A stretch of 64,000 nucleotides of DNA from Pseudarthrobacter oxydans (GCF_034258515.1 NZ_CP139438.1:4092001-4156000), one strand, 5' to 3'; shown: positions 27,884-37,220, numbered from the stretch's first letter. A program made the numbers and translations. Notes: generated by a model from the sequence alone, not told the origin.

Positions 27884-28702
27884 ATGAGCGCGCAGCAGCC
27901 TGAAGACGACGTTTATACACACGGCCACCACGAATCGGTGGTCCGCGCCCATGCCGCCAGGACAGCCCAGAATTCGGCAGCGTTCGTCCTGCCGCACCTC
28001 ACGCCGGGCTGCAACGTGCTCGACGTCGGCTGCGGCCCGGGCACCATCACATGCGACTTTGCCGTCCTGGTGGCTCCGGGAAAGGTGACTGGCCTGGACC
28101 GGTCACCGGACATCATCGCCCAGGCCAAGGCCCTCGCCATGGAGCGGGAGGTGCCGAACGTCGAGTTCGTGGCCGGCAATATCTACGACCTGGACTTCGA
28201 GGACGAGACGTTCGACGTCGTCCATGCCCATCAGGTGCTCCAGCACCTCACGGACCCAGTGGAGGCCCTGCGTGAGATGCGGCGGGTGGCCAAGCCCGGC
28301 GGGATCGTTGCCGTGCGCGACGCCGACTTCCACGGCATGAGCTGGTACCCCGCCATTCCGGAGCTCGACGAATGGATGGAGCTGTACCAGCGCATCGCCC
28401 GCAGGAACGGGGCCGAACCCGACGCCGGGCGGCGGCTTGTCAGCTGGGCGCAGGCTGCAGGCTTCACCGACGTCGCGCCCTCCAGCAGCAACTGGCTCTA
28501 TGCCACCGGCCAGCAGCGCCGGTGGCAGGCCCGCGTCTGGGGCGAACGCGTGCTGCACTCGGCCTTCGCGGAGCAGGCACTGGAGTATGGCTTCGCCAAC
28601 CCGGCGGACCTGGCAAGGATTTCCGCGGGCTGGCACCGCTGGGGATCCACCGACGACGGCTGGTTCCTGATCCCCAATGGCGAGGTGATCGCCCGGGCGT
28701 AG
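27884..28702 (+). CDS. SAM-dependent class I methyltransferase
   Basis: A 272-aa methyltransferase of the UbiE/Methyltransf_11 type. SAM motif I is NVLDVGCGPGTITCDFA, motif II TGLDRSPDIIAQAKALA, the acidic loop VAGNIYDLDFEDETFDVVHAHQVLQHL, and motif III MRRVAKPGGIVAVRD. The substrate is unknown. ATG 27884 is preferred to a TTG at 27878. The start lies right behind the palindrome, so any ribosome access depends on that structure. Confidence 0.87.
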   Translation: MSAQQPEDDVYTHGHHESVVRAHAARTAQNSAAFVLPHLTPGCNVLDVGCGPGTITCDFAVLVAPGKVTGLDRSPDIIAQAKALAMEREVPNVEFVAGNIYDLDFEDETFDVVHAHQVLQHLTDPVEALREMRRVAKPGGIVAVRDADFHGMSWYPAIPELDEWMELYQRIARRNGAEPDAGRRLVSWAQAAGFTDVAPSSSNWLYATGQQRRWQARVWGERVLHSAFAEQALEYGFANPADLARISAGWHRWGSTDDGWFLIPNGEVIARA

Positions 28703-28749
28703 GGCCCGCCCCTCCGCCACGCCGCGGCGGGCACACGTAGGATTGACTG

Positions 28750-29373
28750 GTGCAATTCTCCCTTTGGCTCGCGCTGGCGGGCGCCGGCGTCCTGATCAGC
28801 TTCACCCCCGGCGCCGGAGCCATCAACACCATGAGCAACTCGCTGAATGCCGGGTTCCGGCGCTCCATGTGGGGAATCCTTGGCCAGCAGGCAGCACTGG
28901 TGATCCACGTGGTGATCGTTGCCCTCGGCGTGGGGGTGCTCGTTGCCAGCTCGCCCATCGCCTTCAACGTGATCCGCTATTCGGGCGCGGCCTACCTGGT
29001 GTACCTGGGCATCCGGCAGTTCCTCAGCAAGCCGGACCTTGGGCAGGAGAAGATTGCCGGCCTTCGGAACGAGCCCGCCTGGTCCATCTTCCGGCGCGGA
29101 TTCTGGGTAAATCTCCTGAACCCGAAGGCCATCATCTTCTTCCTCGCCTTCATGCCCCAGTTCATCCGGCCGGAGCAGCCCCTCCTGGCGCAGTACGCAG
29201 TACTGACGGCAACCATCGTTGCCATTGACATCCTGGTAATGTGGTTCTTCTTCGCCGCCGCGGCCAGGTCCTTTGAGCGTTTCACCCACAGCGCCCGCGG
29301 CCAACTTGTCCTCAACCGGGCCTTCGGGGTGCTGTTTGTGGCCGTGGGCATCCTGCTGGCCTTCCTCCACTGA
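28750..29373 (+). CDS. LysE-family amino-acid/metabolite exporter
   Basis: A 207-aa, six-helix exporter of the LysE/RhtB superfamily: LISFTPGAGAINTMSNSLNAGF in helix 1, GAAYLVYLGIRQF in helix 3, FWVNLLNPKAIIFFLAFMPQFI in helix 4. The GTG start at 28750 is preceded at the right distance by TAGGAT (28738-28743) and no ribosome binding site, so translation is probably leaderless. Substrate unknown. Confidence 0.87.
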   Translation: MQFSLWLALAGAGVLISFTPGAGAINTMSNSLNAGFRRSMWGILGQQAALVIHVVIVALGVGVLVASSPIAFNVIRYSGAAYLVYLGIRQFLSKPDLGQEKIAGLRNEPAWSIFRRGFWVNLLNPKAIIFFLAFMPQFIRPEQPLLAQYAVLTATIVAIDILVMWFFFAAAARSFERFTHSARGQLVLNRAFGVLFVAVGILLAFLH

Positions 29374-29489
29374 CGACGCAGCGCGCTCCGGCCGCCCCAC
29401 GGAAGAGCATGTGACCGAAAGTCCAGAATCTTTACAAACCAGTCAAGCATTGTGAATCACGCGCTAGCCAACAGGGGCAAATAGCGCGC

Positions 29490-30038
29490 ATGCTTAGCAT
29501 CATGAACTCACCGTCGAGCCCATACCGCGTGATCGCCGTCTGCACCGGGAACATCTGCCGGTCCCCCATGGCCGAGCTGATGCTCGCCGCGGCGCTGGAA
29601 CACACAGGGCTGGGCGGTTTGGTTACGGTGGACTCCGCGGGCACAACGGGATACGAGGCCGGACGGCCCATCGACCCGAGGGCGGCCAGGCGGCTGGCAG
29701 CGGCACAACTTACCTCCAGCCGGCACATTGCCCGCCAGTGGCAGCCGGAATGGTTCCGCGAACGGGACCTGATCCTGGCGCTGGACATCGACCACCACGC
29801 CTGGTTGAGCGAGTCCGCCCCGGACCAGGAGTCCCGGGACAAGATCCGGATGCTGCGCAGCTTCGATCCGCAGCTGGCAGAAAAAGACCTTCTCGACCAG
29901 GGAATCGAAGACCCCTGGTACGGCGGCCACGCCGACTTCGACACCGTCTGGCATCAGGTACACGCCGCACTTCCCGGACTGCTGGATTACATCAAAGTGG
30001 CCGCGGTCCGGAACGCCGAGCTCCAGCGCCAGGCTTAG
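29490..30038 (+). CDS. Low-molecular-weight protein-tyrosine phosphatase
   Basis: A 182-aa LMW-PTP: phosphate loop VCTGNICRSPMAE (C-x5-R), and the general-acid Asp in QGIEDPWYGG. The motif CTGNICRS marks the phosphotyrosine phosphatase branch rather than arsenate reductases. The start may be ATG 29490 or ATG 29502. In actinomycetes such enzymes act on exopolysaccharide tyrosine kinases or host targets; no partner kinase is seen here. Confidence 0.88.
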   Translation: MLSIMNSPSSPYRVIAVCTGNICRSPMAELMLAAALEHTGLGGLVTVDSAGTTGYEAGRPIDPRAARRLAAAQLTSSRHIARQWQPEWFRERDLILALDIDHHAWLSESAPDQESRDKIRMLRSFDPQLAEKDLLDQGIEDPWYGGHADFDTVWHQVHAALPGLLDYIKVAAVRNAELQRQA

Positions 30039-30116
30039 GCAGGCAGCAGAACGGGACAGCCAGGCGGAGCGAAGGCACGACGGCAGCAGGCGGCCGTCAA
30101 GGCTAACCGCCCATTT

Positions 30117-30141
30117 GTAGTTGCGAACGATTCTCAACTAC
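30117..30141 (+). promoter_or_regulatory. Zur-type operator
   Basis: 25-base palindrome: GTAGTTG (30117-30123), centre CGAACGATTCT, CAACTAC (30135-30141). The core GAA-CGA-TTC flanked by TTG/CAA resembles actinobacterial Zur boxes (TTGAAAACGATTTTCAA type). It lies immediately before a CobW-like gene and a zinc-free L36 gene, both classic Zur targets. Confidence 0.78.
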
Positions 30142-30150
30142 ATTGATGGC

Positions 30151-31227
30151 ATGAACCTCACCGTCATCAGTTCCCTTGATGCACTCTGCCGGCAGCAGGC
30201 GTGCGAAGACCTTGCGGCAGCCCATCCGGGCAGCCTGGTGGTCCTTCATGACCTCATGGAGGACGGACTCGTGGTCCGGCGAATATTCAGTGGCCGGATC
30301 CTCCTGGAACGCGAGGAGACAATGCTGGAACACGGTTGCCTCAGCTGCGCCGTCCGGCTGGACCTTGTCCCGAGCATCGACCGGCTGCTCGAAAACACGA
30401 AGGGGGCCATCATCATTGGCCTGCCGCCTGCCGTCCCTGCATCAGCCGCGGTGTCCGCACTGCGGCGCGGCCTCACCCGCGCAGCACCCGTGGGTACGGT
30501 AATCCTCGCGTGTTCCCCGGATGCCCTGGAGGACCACATCTGGGATTCCCACACCTTGTTTGAATCCGGCTTCACTCCCGCACCGGAAGACGAGCGGACG
30601 CCGGGCGAATTCCTGGTGGGCGAACTCGCCTTCGCGGACACCGTGTTGCTCACCGAGCCGGACATTGTGCCGCCCGACCCGCCGGGCCGCGAGCGCGGGC
30701 TGCACCTGCTCCGTGAACTCGCTCCGCACGCGGAGGTAGCCCGTGATGCGGCAGCAGTCAGGCAGGGACTGCACCGCTACGCCGACGCGGTGGCCAGGAC
30801 AGCACCCGGAAACGCCCAACCGCCCGGTCCCCCGGCCCGCAGCATGGAGTCGCCGTTTGCCACAGTGTTCCACCGCATCGAGCGGCCGCTGCACCCCGGA
30901 CGGTTCCGGGACGCACTGGCAACCCTGGCAGAAGGATGCTGCCTCCTGCGCGGCCAGCTGTGGATAGCGTCCGCACCGGCCTGCCGGATAGCGATCCAGG
31001 GCATCGGCCCCCGCGTGTGGCTGGAGAACCTCGGCGCCTGGCCGGAGGGCCACGCCGCACCCGGGGCGGGAAGCCAGCCGGCCGGCCACGGCGCCCCGGC
31101 CGCCTCCGTCATAGCAGCGACGGGCGAGGACCTTGATGCCGCGGAACTCGGGAACCTGCTGATGTCCTGCCAGCTCACCGATGAAGAACTGGCATTGCAC
31201 CACCACCAAACAAGGAGCACAGCATGA
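30151..31227 (+). CDS. CobW/COG0523-like putative zinc chaperone lacking the P-loop
   Basis: A 358-aa protein. The metal motif is [20 protein letters not shown] (C63, C66; cf. CxCC in COG0523), followed by [15 protein letters not shown] (GTPase-like part) and a C-terminal CobW_C domain ([17 protein letters not shown] ... [10 protein letters not shown]). The N-terminus ([18 protein letters not shown]) starts like the first strand of a COG0523 GTPase, but the Walker A GxxxxGKT is missing, so GTP hydrolysis is doubtful. A probable Zur box precedes it and rpmJ overlaps it, indicating a role in zinc starvation. ATG 30151 is used because the upstream extension lies in the operator. Confidence 0.78.
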   Translation: MNLTVISSLDALCRQQACEDLAAAHPGSLVVLHDLMEDGLVVRRIFSGRILLEREETMLEHGCLSCAVRLDLVPSIDRLLENTKGAIIIGLPPAVPASAAVSALRRGLTRAAPVGTVILACSPDALEDHIWDSHTLFESGFTPAPEDERTPGEFLVGELAFADTVLLTEPDIVPPDPPGRERGLHLLRELAPHAEVARDAAAVRQGLHRYADAVARTAPGNAQPPGPPARSMESPFATVFHRIERPLHPGRFRDALATLAEGCCLLRGQLWIASAPACRIAIQGIGPRVWLENLGAWPEGHAAPGAGSQPAGHGAPAASVIAATGEDLDAAELGNLLMSCQLTDEELALHHHQTRSTA

Positions 31228-31346
31228 AGGTACGGAATTCACTCCGCGCACTGAAAAAGATCCCCGGCGCGCAGGTTGTCCGGCGGCGCGGGAGGACCTT
31301 CGTCATCAACAGGAAGAACCCCCGGATGAAAGCGCGGCAGGGATGA
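31224..31346 (+). CDS. rpmJ2: Ribosomal protein L36, zinc-free (C-minus) paralog
   Basis: A 40-aa protein [15 protein letters not shown]... ending [10 protein letters not shown], the YkgO/type-B L36. The zinc-binding C-x2-C...C-x4-H set of normal L36 is absent (no Cys at all; [20 protein letters not shown]). Such C-minus L36 proteins replace the zinc-containing form when zinc is scarce. Start overlaps the upstream stop (ATGA), so it is cotranscribed with the CobW-like gene behind the Zur box. AAGGAG at 31211-31216. Confidence 0.92.
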   Translation: MKVRNSLRALKKIPGAQVVRRRGRTFVINRKNPRMKARQG

Positions 31347-31362
31347 CGGTACGCTCTAATTC

Positions 31363-33438
31363 ATGAGCCCAGCCCCCGTCATCATTGCCATCGACGGGCG
31401 CTCGGGCGCTGGAAAGACCACCCTCGCCGTTGAACTGGCGGCGCGGCTGCGGGCCCACCACAGGGTGTCGCTGTTCCACCTCGAGGACATTTATCCCGGC
31501 TGGAACGGCCTCATGGTCGGCATTGACCGCTACGTCGCCACGGTTCTGGAGCCCCTGTGCCGTGGCGACGCCGCCACCTGGACCAGCTGGGACTGGCAGA
31601 ACCATTACGACGGCGACTCCCGGGTCACGCTGCCGGCCGAGATTGTCATCGTTGAGGGAGTGGGCGCCGCCGCGGCCGCGGCCCGGCGCCTGCTCAGCGC
31701 CGTCATCTGGGCGGACTCACCGGAGGAGGTCCGCCGCACCCGGGCGCTGGACCGCGACGGCGGCACCTACGAACCCTACTGGGACCAGTGGGCTGCGCAG
31801 GAGGAGGAATGGCTGCGCACCGACGACGTGCCGCAGCACGCCGACGTCCGGGTACTGAACCGCGCCGACGGATCCGCCCCGGCGGACGTCCTGCAGCTCC
31901 TGCCGTATCTCCCCGCCCTGGCCCCGGCGCTGTCCCCCGAGCTTTCGGCGCGCCGTGGCCTCAGCATCCGCACCGAACAGCTGGACACCAGGCCGGATCC
32001 AGCAGCGCTGTTCAATTCCCTCTACGGCACCTCGGCCAACGCCGTCTGGCTCGACTCATCGAATGCGGGCCAGGCCGGTGACCAGGCAGGGTCCGAGGCC
32101 GCCGGGCGGAGCCGCTTCAGCATCATGGCGGACGACGCCGGCACACACGGCCAGTCCATGACGCACCGTTCCGGACAAAGCGAGCTAAGGGCAGGCTGCG
32201 CCACCGCCACGGTGGCGCGCCCCTTCTTCCGCTGGCTGGACACCGTCTGGGGCAACCCGGCAGTCAGCACCCCCGACGGCTACCCCGGTGAGTTCACCCT
32301 TGGCTGGCTGGGATGCCTGGGCTACGAACTCAAGCGGGAAACCGGCGGATCCGATCATTCCGCGCCCACGCCTGATGCTTCGCTGATCTTCGCAGGCAGG
32401 GCGGTTGTCCTGGACCATGCGGAAGGCACGGCCTGGCTCCTGGCTCTCGACGCCCCGGATGCCGACGAGTGGCTGGAAGGCGCGCGCGCCGCCGTCGAAG
32501 CAGCGTCCGGCCCCGCCGCGCAGGCGGCCGTGGCAGCCCGGGCCGGCGGCAGCAACGGCGTCGTACTTCCGGAAGCGCCCACATTCCAAAGCCGTGATAC
32601 AGCCAAGCAGTACCGGGAGAAGATCGCTGCCGCCCAGCACGAAATCGCCGAGGGAAACACCTACGAGGTCTGCCTGACCACCACTCTGTCAGCGAAAGTT
32701 CCGGCGGCCACGCTGGACCCGTGGCAGGCATACCTGGCCCTGCGCCGGAGGAATCCGGCCCCTTTCGCCAGCTACCTGATGTTCGGCGGACTCACGGTGG
32801 CCAGCACCTCGCCTGAGCGGTTCCTGAAGATCGCCTCCGACGGCGGCATGCGCGCCGAGCCCATCAAGGGCACCCGCCGCCGGGCTGCCGACCCGCAGGA
32901 GGACGCGCAGCTTCGCACGGACCTGGCGTCGTCGCTGAAGGACCGCGCCGAGAACATCATGATCGTGGACCTGTTGCGGAACGACCTGAGCCATTTCGCG
33001 GTCCCGGGCTCCGTCACGGTCAGCAGGCTCTGCGCCATCGAGAGCTACGCCACGGTGCACCAGATGGTGAGCACGATCGATGCGCAGCTGCAGCGGGGAT
33101 CCTCCCGGGCCGAAGCCGTGGCCGCCTGCTTCCCGGCGGGCTCGATGACCGGCGCCCCCAAGATCAGCACCATGGCCATCCTGGACCGGCTCGAAGGTGG
33201 CGGGCGCGGGCTCTACTCCGGCGCCATCGGCTACTTCTCGCTGAACGGCGCCACGGACCTCGCCGTCGCCATCCGGACCCTGGTGATCGACGCCGGCGGC
33301 GACGGAACGGCGGAACTGACGCTCGGCGTCGGGGGCGCCATCACCGCGGATTCAGATCCGGAGGACGAATACGAGGAAATCCGCACCAAGGCGTTCGGCG
33401 TCCTCTCCACCCTGGGAGCGGACTTCCCGGACGACTGA
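31363..33438 (+). CDS. pabB: P-loop kinase-like / aminodeoxychorismate synthase component I fusion
   Basis: A 691-aa two-part protein. Residues 1-190 are a uridine-kinase-like P-loop NTPase: Walker A DGRSGAGKTT (11-20), FHLEDIYPGW and VIVEGVGA. Residues 205-690 are a PabB/TrpE chorismate-binding enzyme: RFSIMADDAG, EGNTYEVCLTTTLSAKVP, STSPERFLKI, EPIKGTRRR, IMIVDLLRNDLSHFA, GSMTGAPKISTM and GVGGAITADSDPEDEYEE. PIKGTRRR and the PabC-like gene 1.6 kb downstream favour 4-amino-4-deoxychorismate synthesis (folate). No glutaminase domain is present, so a separate PabA is needed. The kinase half has no known role in this pathway. Confidence 0.88.
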   Translation: MSPAPVIIAIDGRSGAGKTTLAVELAARLRAHHRVSLFHLEDIYPGWNGLMVGIDRYVATVLEPLCRGDAATWTSWDWQNHYDGDSRVTLPAEIVIVEGVGAAAAAARRLLSAVIWADSPEEVRRTRALDRDGGTYEPYWDQWAAQEEEWLRTDDVPQHADVRVLNRADGSAPADVLQLLPYLPALAPALSPELSARRGLSIRTEQLDTRPDPAALFNSLYGTSANAVWLDSSNAGQAGDQAGSEAAGRSRFSIMADDAGTHGQSMTHRSGQSELRAGCATATVARPFFRWLDTVWGNPAVSTPDGYPGEFTLGWLGCLGYELKRETGGSDHSAPTPDASLIFAGRAVVLDHAEGTAWLLALDAPDADEWLEGARAAVEAASGPAAQAAVAARAGGSNGVVLPEAPTFQSRDTAKQYREKIAAAQHEIAEGNTYEVCLTTTLSAKVPAATLDPWQAYLALRRRNPAPFASYLMFGGLTVASTSPERFLKIASDGGMRAEPIKGTRRRAADPQEDAQLRTDLASSLKDRAENIMIVDLLRNDLSHFAVPGSVTVSRLCAIESYATVHQMVSTIDAQLQRGSSRAEAVAACFPAGSMTGAPKISTMAILDRLEGGGRGLYSGAIGYFSLNGATDLAVAIRTLVIDAGGDGTAELTLGVGGAITADSDPEDEYEEIRTKAFGVLSTLGADFPDD

Positions 33439-33450
33439 CCCCCGGAGTTT

Positions 33451-34926
33451 TTACTGGACTGTGGCGGTCAGCCTCGCCACGTTGTCCACGTAGCGGGCCG
33501 CCAGGGGCCGGTTGATCCAGTCCGCCAGTTTCAGCTCGTGGGAGATGTCCCGGTAGGTGTCCTCCACCGCACGCATCTTGGTGACGATGTCCTCTCCCAG
33601 CAGCATCACGGACACCTCAAGGTTCAGGGAGAAGGAACGCATGTCCATGTTGCTGGAGCCCAGCACCGCCACCTCGTCGTCGATGGTGAAGTGCTTGGCG
33701 TGGAGCACGAACGGGGCCTTGTACAAGTAGATCCGGACGCCGGCCTCCAGCAGGGCCTCGTAATAGGACCGCTGGGCGTGGTGGACCAGGAACTGGTCGC
33801 CCTTCTCGGAGACGAACAGCTCCACGTCCACACCGCGCTGGGCAGCGGTGGTGATGGCGTAGAGCAGGGAATCATCCGGGACGAAGTACGGGCTGCAGAT
33901 CGATATCCGGTGCTGGGCGGAGTAGATGAGCGTGTTGAAAAGCCGCAGGTTGTTCTCGGTGATGAACCCCGGGCCGCTCGGCACCACCTGTGCCGTCACG
34001 TTCCCGGGGTGCGGGTTGGACGGGAGCTGCAGCTGGTGCTCCAGGGATTCGTCGGTTTCGCTGAGCCAGTCGGTGGCAAAGACGACATTCAATGTGGTCA
34101 CAATGGGCCCGTGCAGGCGCGCCATGAGCTCCACCCATTCGCGGCCCGCCTTGCGGTGCCGGGGGTTGTTGTAGGAGGGCTCGATCAGGTTCTGCGAGCC
34201 GGTGAAGGCAACCTCGCCGTCGATCACCATGATTTTGCGGTGATTCCGCAGGTCAGGCCTGCGCCACTGGCCATGGATGGGCAGGAGCGGAAGCATGCGC
34301 TTCCACTGGATCTTGCCCGCGCGGAGCCGCTTCAGGAGCTTCCGGTAGCCCTGGACCCGCAGGGTCCCGATGTGGTCGAACAGCACGCGGACTTCGACGC
34401 CGCGCTCGGCTGCCTCCTCCAGCGCGGTGAGGAGGTCGTCGGTGATGTGGTCCGTGCTCATGATGTAGAACTCGGCGTTGATAAACTCTTTCGCCTTGCG
34501 CACGGCCTCCGTCATCTGCAGGATCGAGTCCGGATAGCCGGGAATCAGGTCAACGGAGTTGCCGTCCACCATGGGCAGGGACCCGAGCCGACGGTTCAGT
34601 TCCGCGGCGGACTTCACCCACTCCGGTCCGGGGTAGTCGCTTTCGACGTCGGAAAGCGAAGAGATCCCGGCCCGCACCCGGTCGTTGACCCGCTGCTGCT
34701 GCGCCCGCCGGCGGCTGGACAGCTTGAAGTTGCCGAACAGCAGGAACAGCAGGATGCCCACGAACGGCACAAAGAAAATGCCCAGCAGCCACGCCATCGC
34801 CGTGGTGGGACGCCTGTTGCCCGGAATGATGCCCACAGCCAGCACCCTGATCAGGAGGTCGGCGACGCCCAGCAGCACCACCACCCACATTGGCGCGGTG
34901 CCGGCAAGCGAGAATGGCCACAACAC
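33451..34926 (-). CDS. cls: Cardiolipin synthase (phospholipase D superfamily)
   Basis: A 491-aa membrane enzyme. Two N-terminal helices (about 13-35 and 42-65; RPTTAMAWLLGIFFVPFVGI) precede two HKD domains, HRKIMVIDGEVAFTG (first) and HAKHFTIDDEVAVLGSSNMD (second), each with H-x-K-x4-D. It transfers a phosphatidyl group to make cardiolipin. The start is a GTG at 34926. It is convergent with pabB, with only 12 bases between the stops. Confidence 0.92.
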   Translation of the reverse strand: MLWPFSLAGTAPMWVVVLLGVADLLIRVLAVGIIPGNRRPTTAMAWLLGIFFVPFVGILLFLLFGNFKLSSRRRAQQQRVNDRVRAGISSLSDVESDYPGPEWVKSAAELNRRLGSLPMVDGNSVDLIPGYPDSILQMTEAVRKAKEFINAEFYIMSTDHITDDLLTALEEAAERGVEVRVLFDHIGTLRVQGYRKLLKRLRAGKIQWKRMLPLLPIHGQWRRPDLRNHRKIMVIDGEVAFTGSQNLIEPSYNNPRHRKAGREWVELMARLHGPIVTTLNVVFATDWLSETDESLEHQLQLPSNPHPGNVTAQVVPSGPGFITENNLRLFNTLIYSAQHRISICSPYFVPDDSLLYAITTAAQRGVDVELFVSEKGDQFLVHHAQRSYYEALLEAGVRIYLYKAPFVLHAKHFTIDDEVAVLGSSNMDMRSFSLNLEVSVMLLGEDIVTKMRAVEDTYRDISHELKLADWINRPLAARYVDNVARLTATVQ

Positions 34927-35021
34927 GAAATAAACCCCCGGAGGATGGGCTCCCGGCGGACCGTTTCCAGCCAGGGCACTCTGCCCAGCTTATCCGTGCG
35001 GCGCCGCACTAAGCTGGAGCC

Positions 35022-35951
35022 ATGACCTCTCCAGCTTCCGTGGTTCTCGTTTTCCTCGACCCCGCGTTCCCGGACGGCCGGCTCGCCGATGCCTCCAAGC
35101 CCCAGCTCCTGGTCACGGACCAGGGCGCCACCCGCGGGGACGGGATCTTCGAAACCATGCTGGCGGTAGGCGGCAACGTGCGGAAGGTCCAGGCCCACCT
35201 GGACCGCCTGGCCCGCTCCGCGGACGCCCTTGACCTGGTTATCCCGCCGGAGGACGAGTGGCGCAGGGCCATCGGGACTGCACTGAGCGAGTACCGGTCC
35301 GAGTATCCGCCTGCCTCCGCCGCCGAGGACGAACTCGTGGTCAAACTGGTGGTGACCCGCGGTGTGGAGGGAGCCGCCGCGCCCACCGCCTGGGTCCAGG
35401 TGTCCCCCACGGGGGCGTTGGCGCGCCGCCAGCGGGAGACGGGAATCGACGTCATCCTCCTTGACCGGGGCTACGACAGCGACGCCGCCGAGCGCGCCCC
35501 CTGGCTGCTGCTCGGCGCGAAGACGCTGTCCTACGCCGTCAACATGGCCGCTTTGCGCCATGCCCATAAACAGGGCGCGGACGACGTCATCTTCATCTCC
35601 TCCGACGGCCGGGTACTGGAAGGGCCCACCTCCACCGTGCTGCTGGCCCACGCAGGAACGTCCGACGACGGCACTTCCGTCAAGCGCCTCATCACGCCCC
35701 AGCTGGACAGCGGCATCCTGCCGGGCACGTCGCAGGGCGCGCTGTTCACCGCGGCGAAGGCTGCGGGCTGGGAACTGGGCTACGGCCCGCTTGAGCCGCA
35801 GGACCTGCTGGATGCCGACGCGGTGTGGCTGATCTCCAGCGTCCGTTTGCTGGCGCCGGTCAACCGGATCGACGGCAAGGAAATCGGCACGCCCTCCGTC
35901 CAGAAGGAGCTGACCGCCGAACTGAACGAGTTGTTCGCGGGCATCCAGTAA
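35022..35951 (+). CDS. pabC: Class IV aminotransferase, probable 4-amino-4-deoxychorismate lyase
   Basis: A 309-aa fold-type IV PLP enzyme: TRGDGIFETMLAVGG, the Arg/Lys region with PLP-Lys in LLGAKTLSYAVNM, ADDVIFISSDGRVLEGPTSTVLL and GILPGTSQGALF. Branched-chain and D-amino-acid aminotransferases share the fold. Proximity to the PabB fusion favours ADC lyase, which makes p-aminobenzoate for folate. The cls gene, on the opposite strand, separates the two. Confidence 0.82.
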   Translation: MTSPASVVLVFLDPAFPDGRLADASKPQLLVTDQGATRGDGIFETMLAVGGNVRKVQAHLDRLARSADALDLVIPPEDEWRRAIGTALSEYRSEYPPASAAEDELVVKLVVTRGVEGAAAPTAWVQVSPTGALARRQRETGIDVILLDRGYDSDAAERAPWLLLGAKTLSYAVNMAALRHAHKQGADDVIFISSDGRVLEGPTSTVLLAHAGTSDDGTSVKRLITPQLDSGILPGTSQGALFTAAKAAGWELGYGPLEPQDLLDADAVWLISSVRLLAPVNRIDGKEIGTPSVQKELTAELNELFAGIQ

Positions 35952-36017
35952 ACGGTCCTGTGATTCCGGCCTTTGCGCTCTAGGTTCGGCGGGGGCAGTG
36001 GCCGTAAGGTTTGGTTC

Positions 36018-36482
36018 ATGGACTCGCAGACGCAGCCGAATGACAACCTGACCTTTGACGAATGCTGGGAACTCCTGGCCAATGACACTGTCGGCCGCCT
36101 TGCACTGGTGGTTGACGGCCACCCCGAGATCTTTCCAATCAACTACGTGGTGCACCGCCGCAGCATCGCGTTCCGTACGGCCGGCGTCACCAAGCTGTGG
36201 AGTGCCCTGACAGAGAGGCCTGCCGCCCTGGAGATCGACGGCTACGATCCCCATACCGAAGAGGCCTGGAGCGTGGTGCTGCGCGGCGATACGGCGATCA
36301 TCGAGGACCAGGCGGACAAGGACGCCGTGGACAGCCTGGGGCTGGAGCCATGGCAGCCGGGAGAAAAGGCAAACTACATCCGGCTGACAGCCCGTGCTTT
36401 GACCGGCCGCCGTTTCAAGGTGAACCGGCCGGACGTCTGGGCCACGCGGCAGCAGGACAAGCGGCGGGCCTCTTTCGAATAA
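36018..36482 (+). CDS. Pyridoxamine 5'-phosphate oxidase-fold flavin/F420-binding protein
   Basis: A 154-aa split-barrel protein of the PNPOx-like group (LANDTVGRLALVVDGHPEIFPINYVV; IAFRTAGVTKLWSAL; VVLRGDTAIIEDQ). Actinobacterial relatives bind FMN, F420, or heme. The substrate is unknown. Translation probably starts at ATG 36018, directly after TAAGGT (36005-36010), so the message may be leaderless. An upstream in-frame extension to 35973 is unlikely. Confidence 0.78.
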   Translation: MDSQTQPNDNLTFDECWELLANDTVGRLALVVDGHPEIFPINYVVHRRSIAFRTAGVTKLWSALTERPAALEIDGYDPHTEEAWSVVLRGDTAIIEDQADKDAVDSLGLEPWQPGEKANYIRLTARALTGRRFKVNRPDVWATRQQDKRRASFE

Positions 36483-36485
36483 CCC

Positions 36486-36506
36486 GGCCGGAATGCCTGT
36501 CCGGCC
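36486..36506. terminator. Short hairpin between convergent genes
   Basis: GGCCGG (36486-36491) and CCGGCC (36501-36506) with a 9-base loop, in the 27-base gap between the PNPOx-fold gene and the TetR gene. Weak but well placed. Confidence 0.4.
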
Positions 36507-36509
36507 AGG

Positions 36510-37220
36510 CTAGCCGGTTGGCTCTGCGTCCTGAAGGGACAGTTGGGCTTCAAGGCCGGAGAGCAGGATGCTTAGCCCCTGGTCAAGTTCCGCGGATCCT
36601 TCGTAGTCCGCCAGGGCGGGGGCCAGCGCACGCAGCCGCGGGAACTCCTTGGCAGGCAACCGGTGCAGTCCCAGCCGCAGCAGCACTTCGTTTTCCTCCG
36701 GGTCCACAACGAATTCCTGCAGCTCGTTCAGGATGTGGCCGTAGAGGAAGCCGTAGTAGGCGCGGTAGACGTGGAGGGCGTCCGACGGGCTGAACCCTGC
36801 CCCAATCAGCAGGGACAGGATCTGCTCGAGGGGACGCAGCGTGCCCAGCGGCCGCAGCCCCAGCGGGGTGGAGAGCGGCCTGGTCACGAGCAGCGGCACC
36901 ACATTGGGGTGCTGGAGCGCAAGGCTCCGAAGGTCGTGTGCGATGCGGCGCAGCTGGGCTTTCCAATCGGGATCGTCGGGGTGGATGGTGAGTTCGTTAA
37001 GCACCAGTTCGGTGACGCCGTCCAGCAGCGCGGCGCGGTTCTCCGCATAGCGGTAGAGGCTCATCGGATCCCGGCCCAGTTCCTGGCCAAGGCGGCGCAT
37101 GGTCAGCGCCTCCAAGCCTTCCGCGTCAACAACTTCGAGCGCCTTGGTCAGCACCAGCTCCCTGCTCAGCTTTTGCTTTTGGGCCGGCCCGGTGGGGGAC
37201 TGGACTTTCGGGGAAGCCAT
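36510..37220 (-). CDS. TetR-family regulator (TetR_C tetracycline-repressor-like)
   Basis: A 236-aa repressor. The N-terminal helix-turn-helix has LTKALEVVDAEGLEALTMRRLGQELG and DPMSLYRYAENRAALLDGVTELV; 'SLYRY' with a long C-terminal domain (HDLRSLALQHPNVVPLL; AYYGFLYGHILNELQEF) resembles tetracycline-repressor-like regulators. Start ATG at 37220; the open frame upstream covers its operator region. No obvious target gene is divergent except the small ORF at 37486. Confidence 0.88.
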   Translation of the reverse strand: MASPKVQSPTGPAQKQKLSRELVLTKALEVVDAEGLEALTMRRLGQELGRDPMSLYRYAENRAALLDGVTELVLNELTIHPDDPDWKAQLRRIAHDLRSLALQHPNVVPLLVTRPLSTPLGLRPLGTLRPLEQILSLLIGAGFSPSDALHVYRAYYGFLYGHILNELQEFVVDPEENEVLLRLGLHRLPAKEFPRLRALAPALADYEGSAELDQGLSILLSGLEAQLSLQDAEPTG

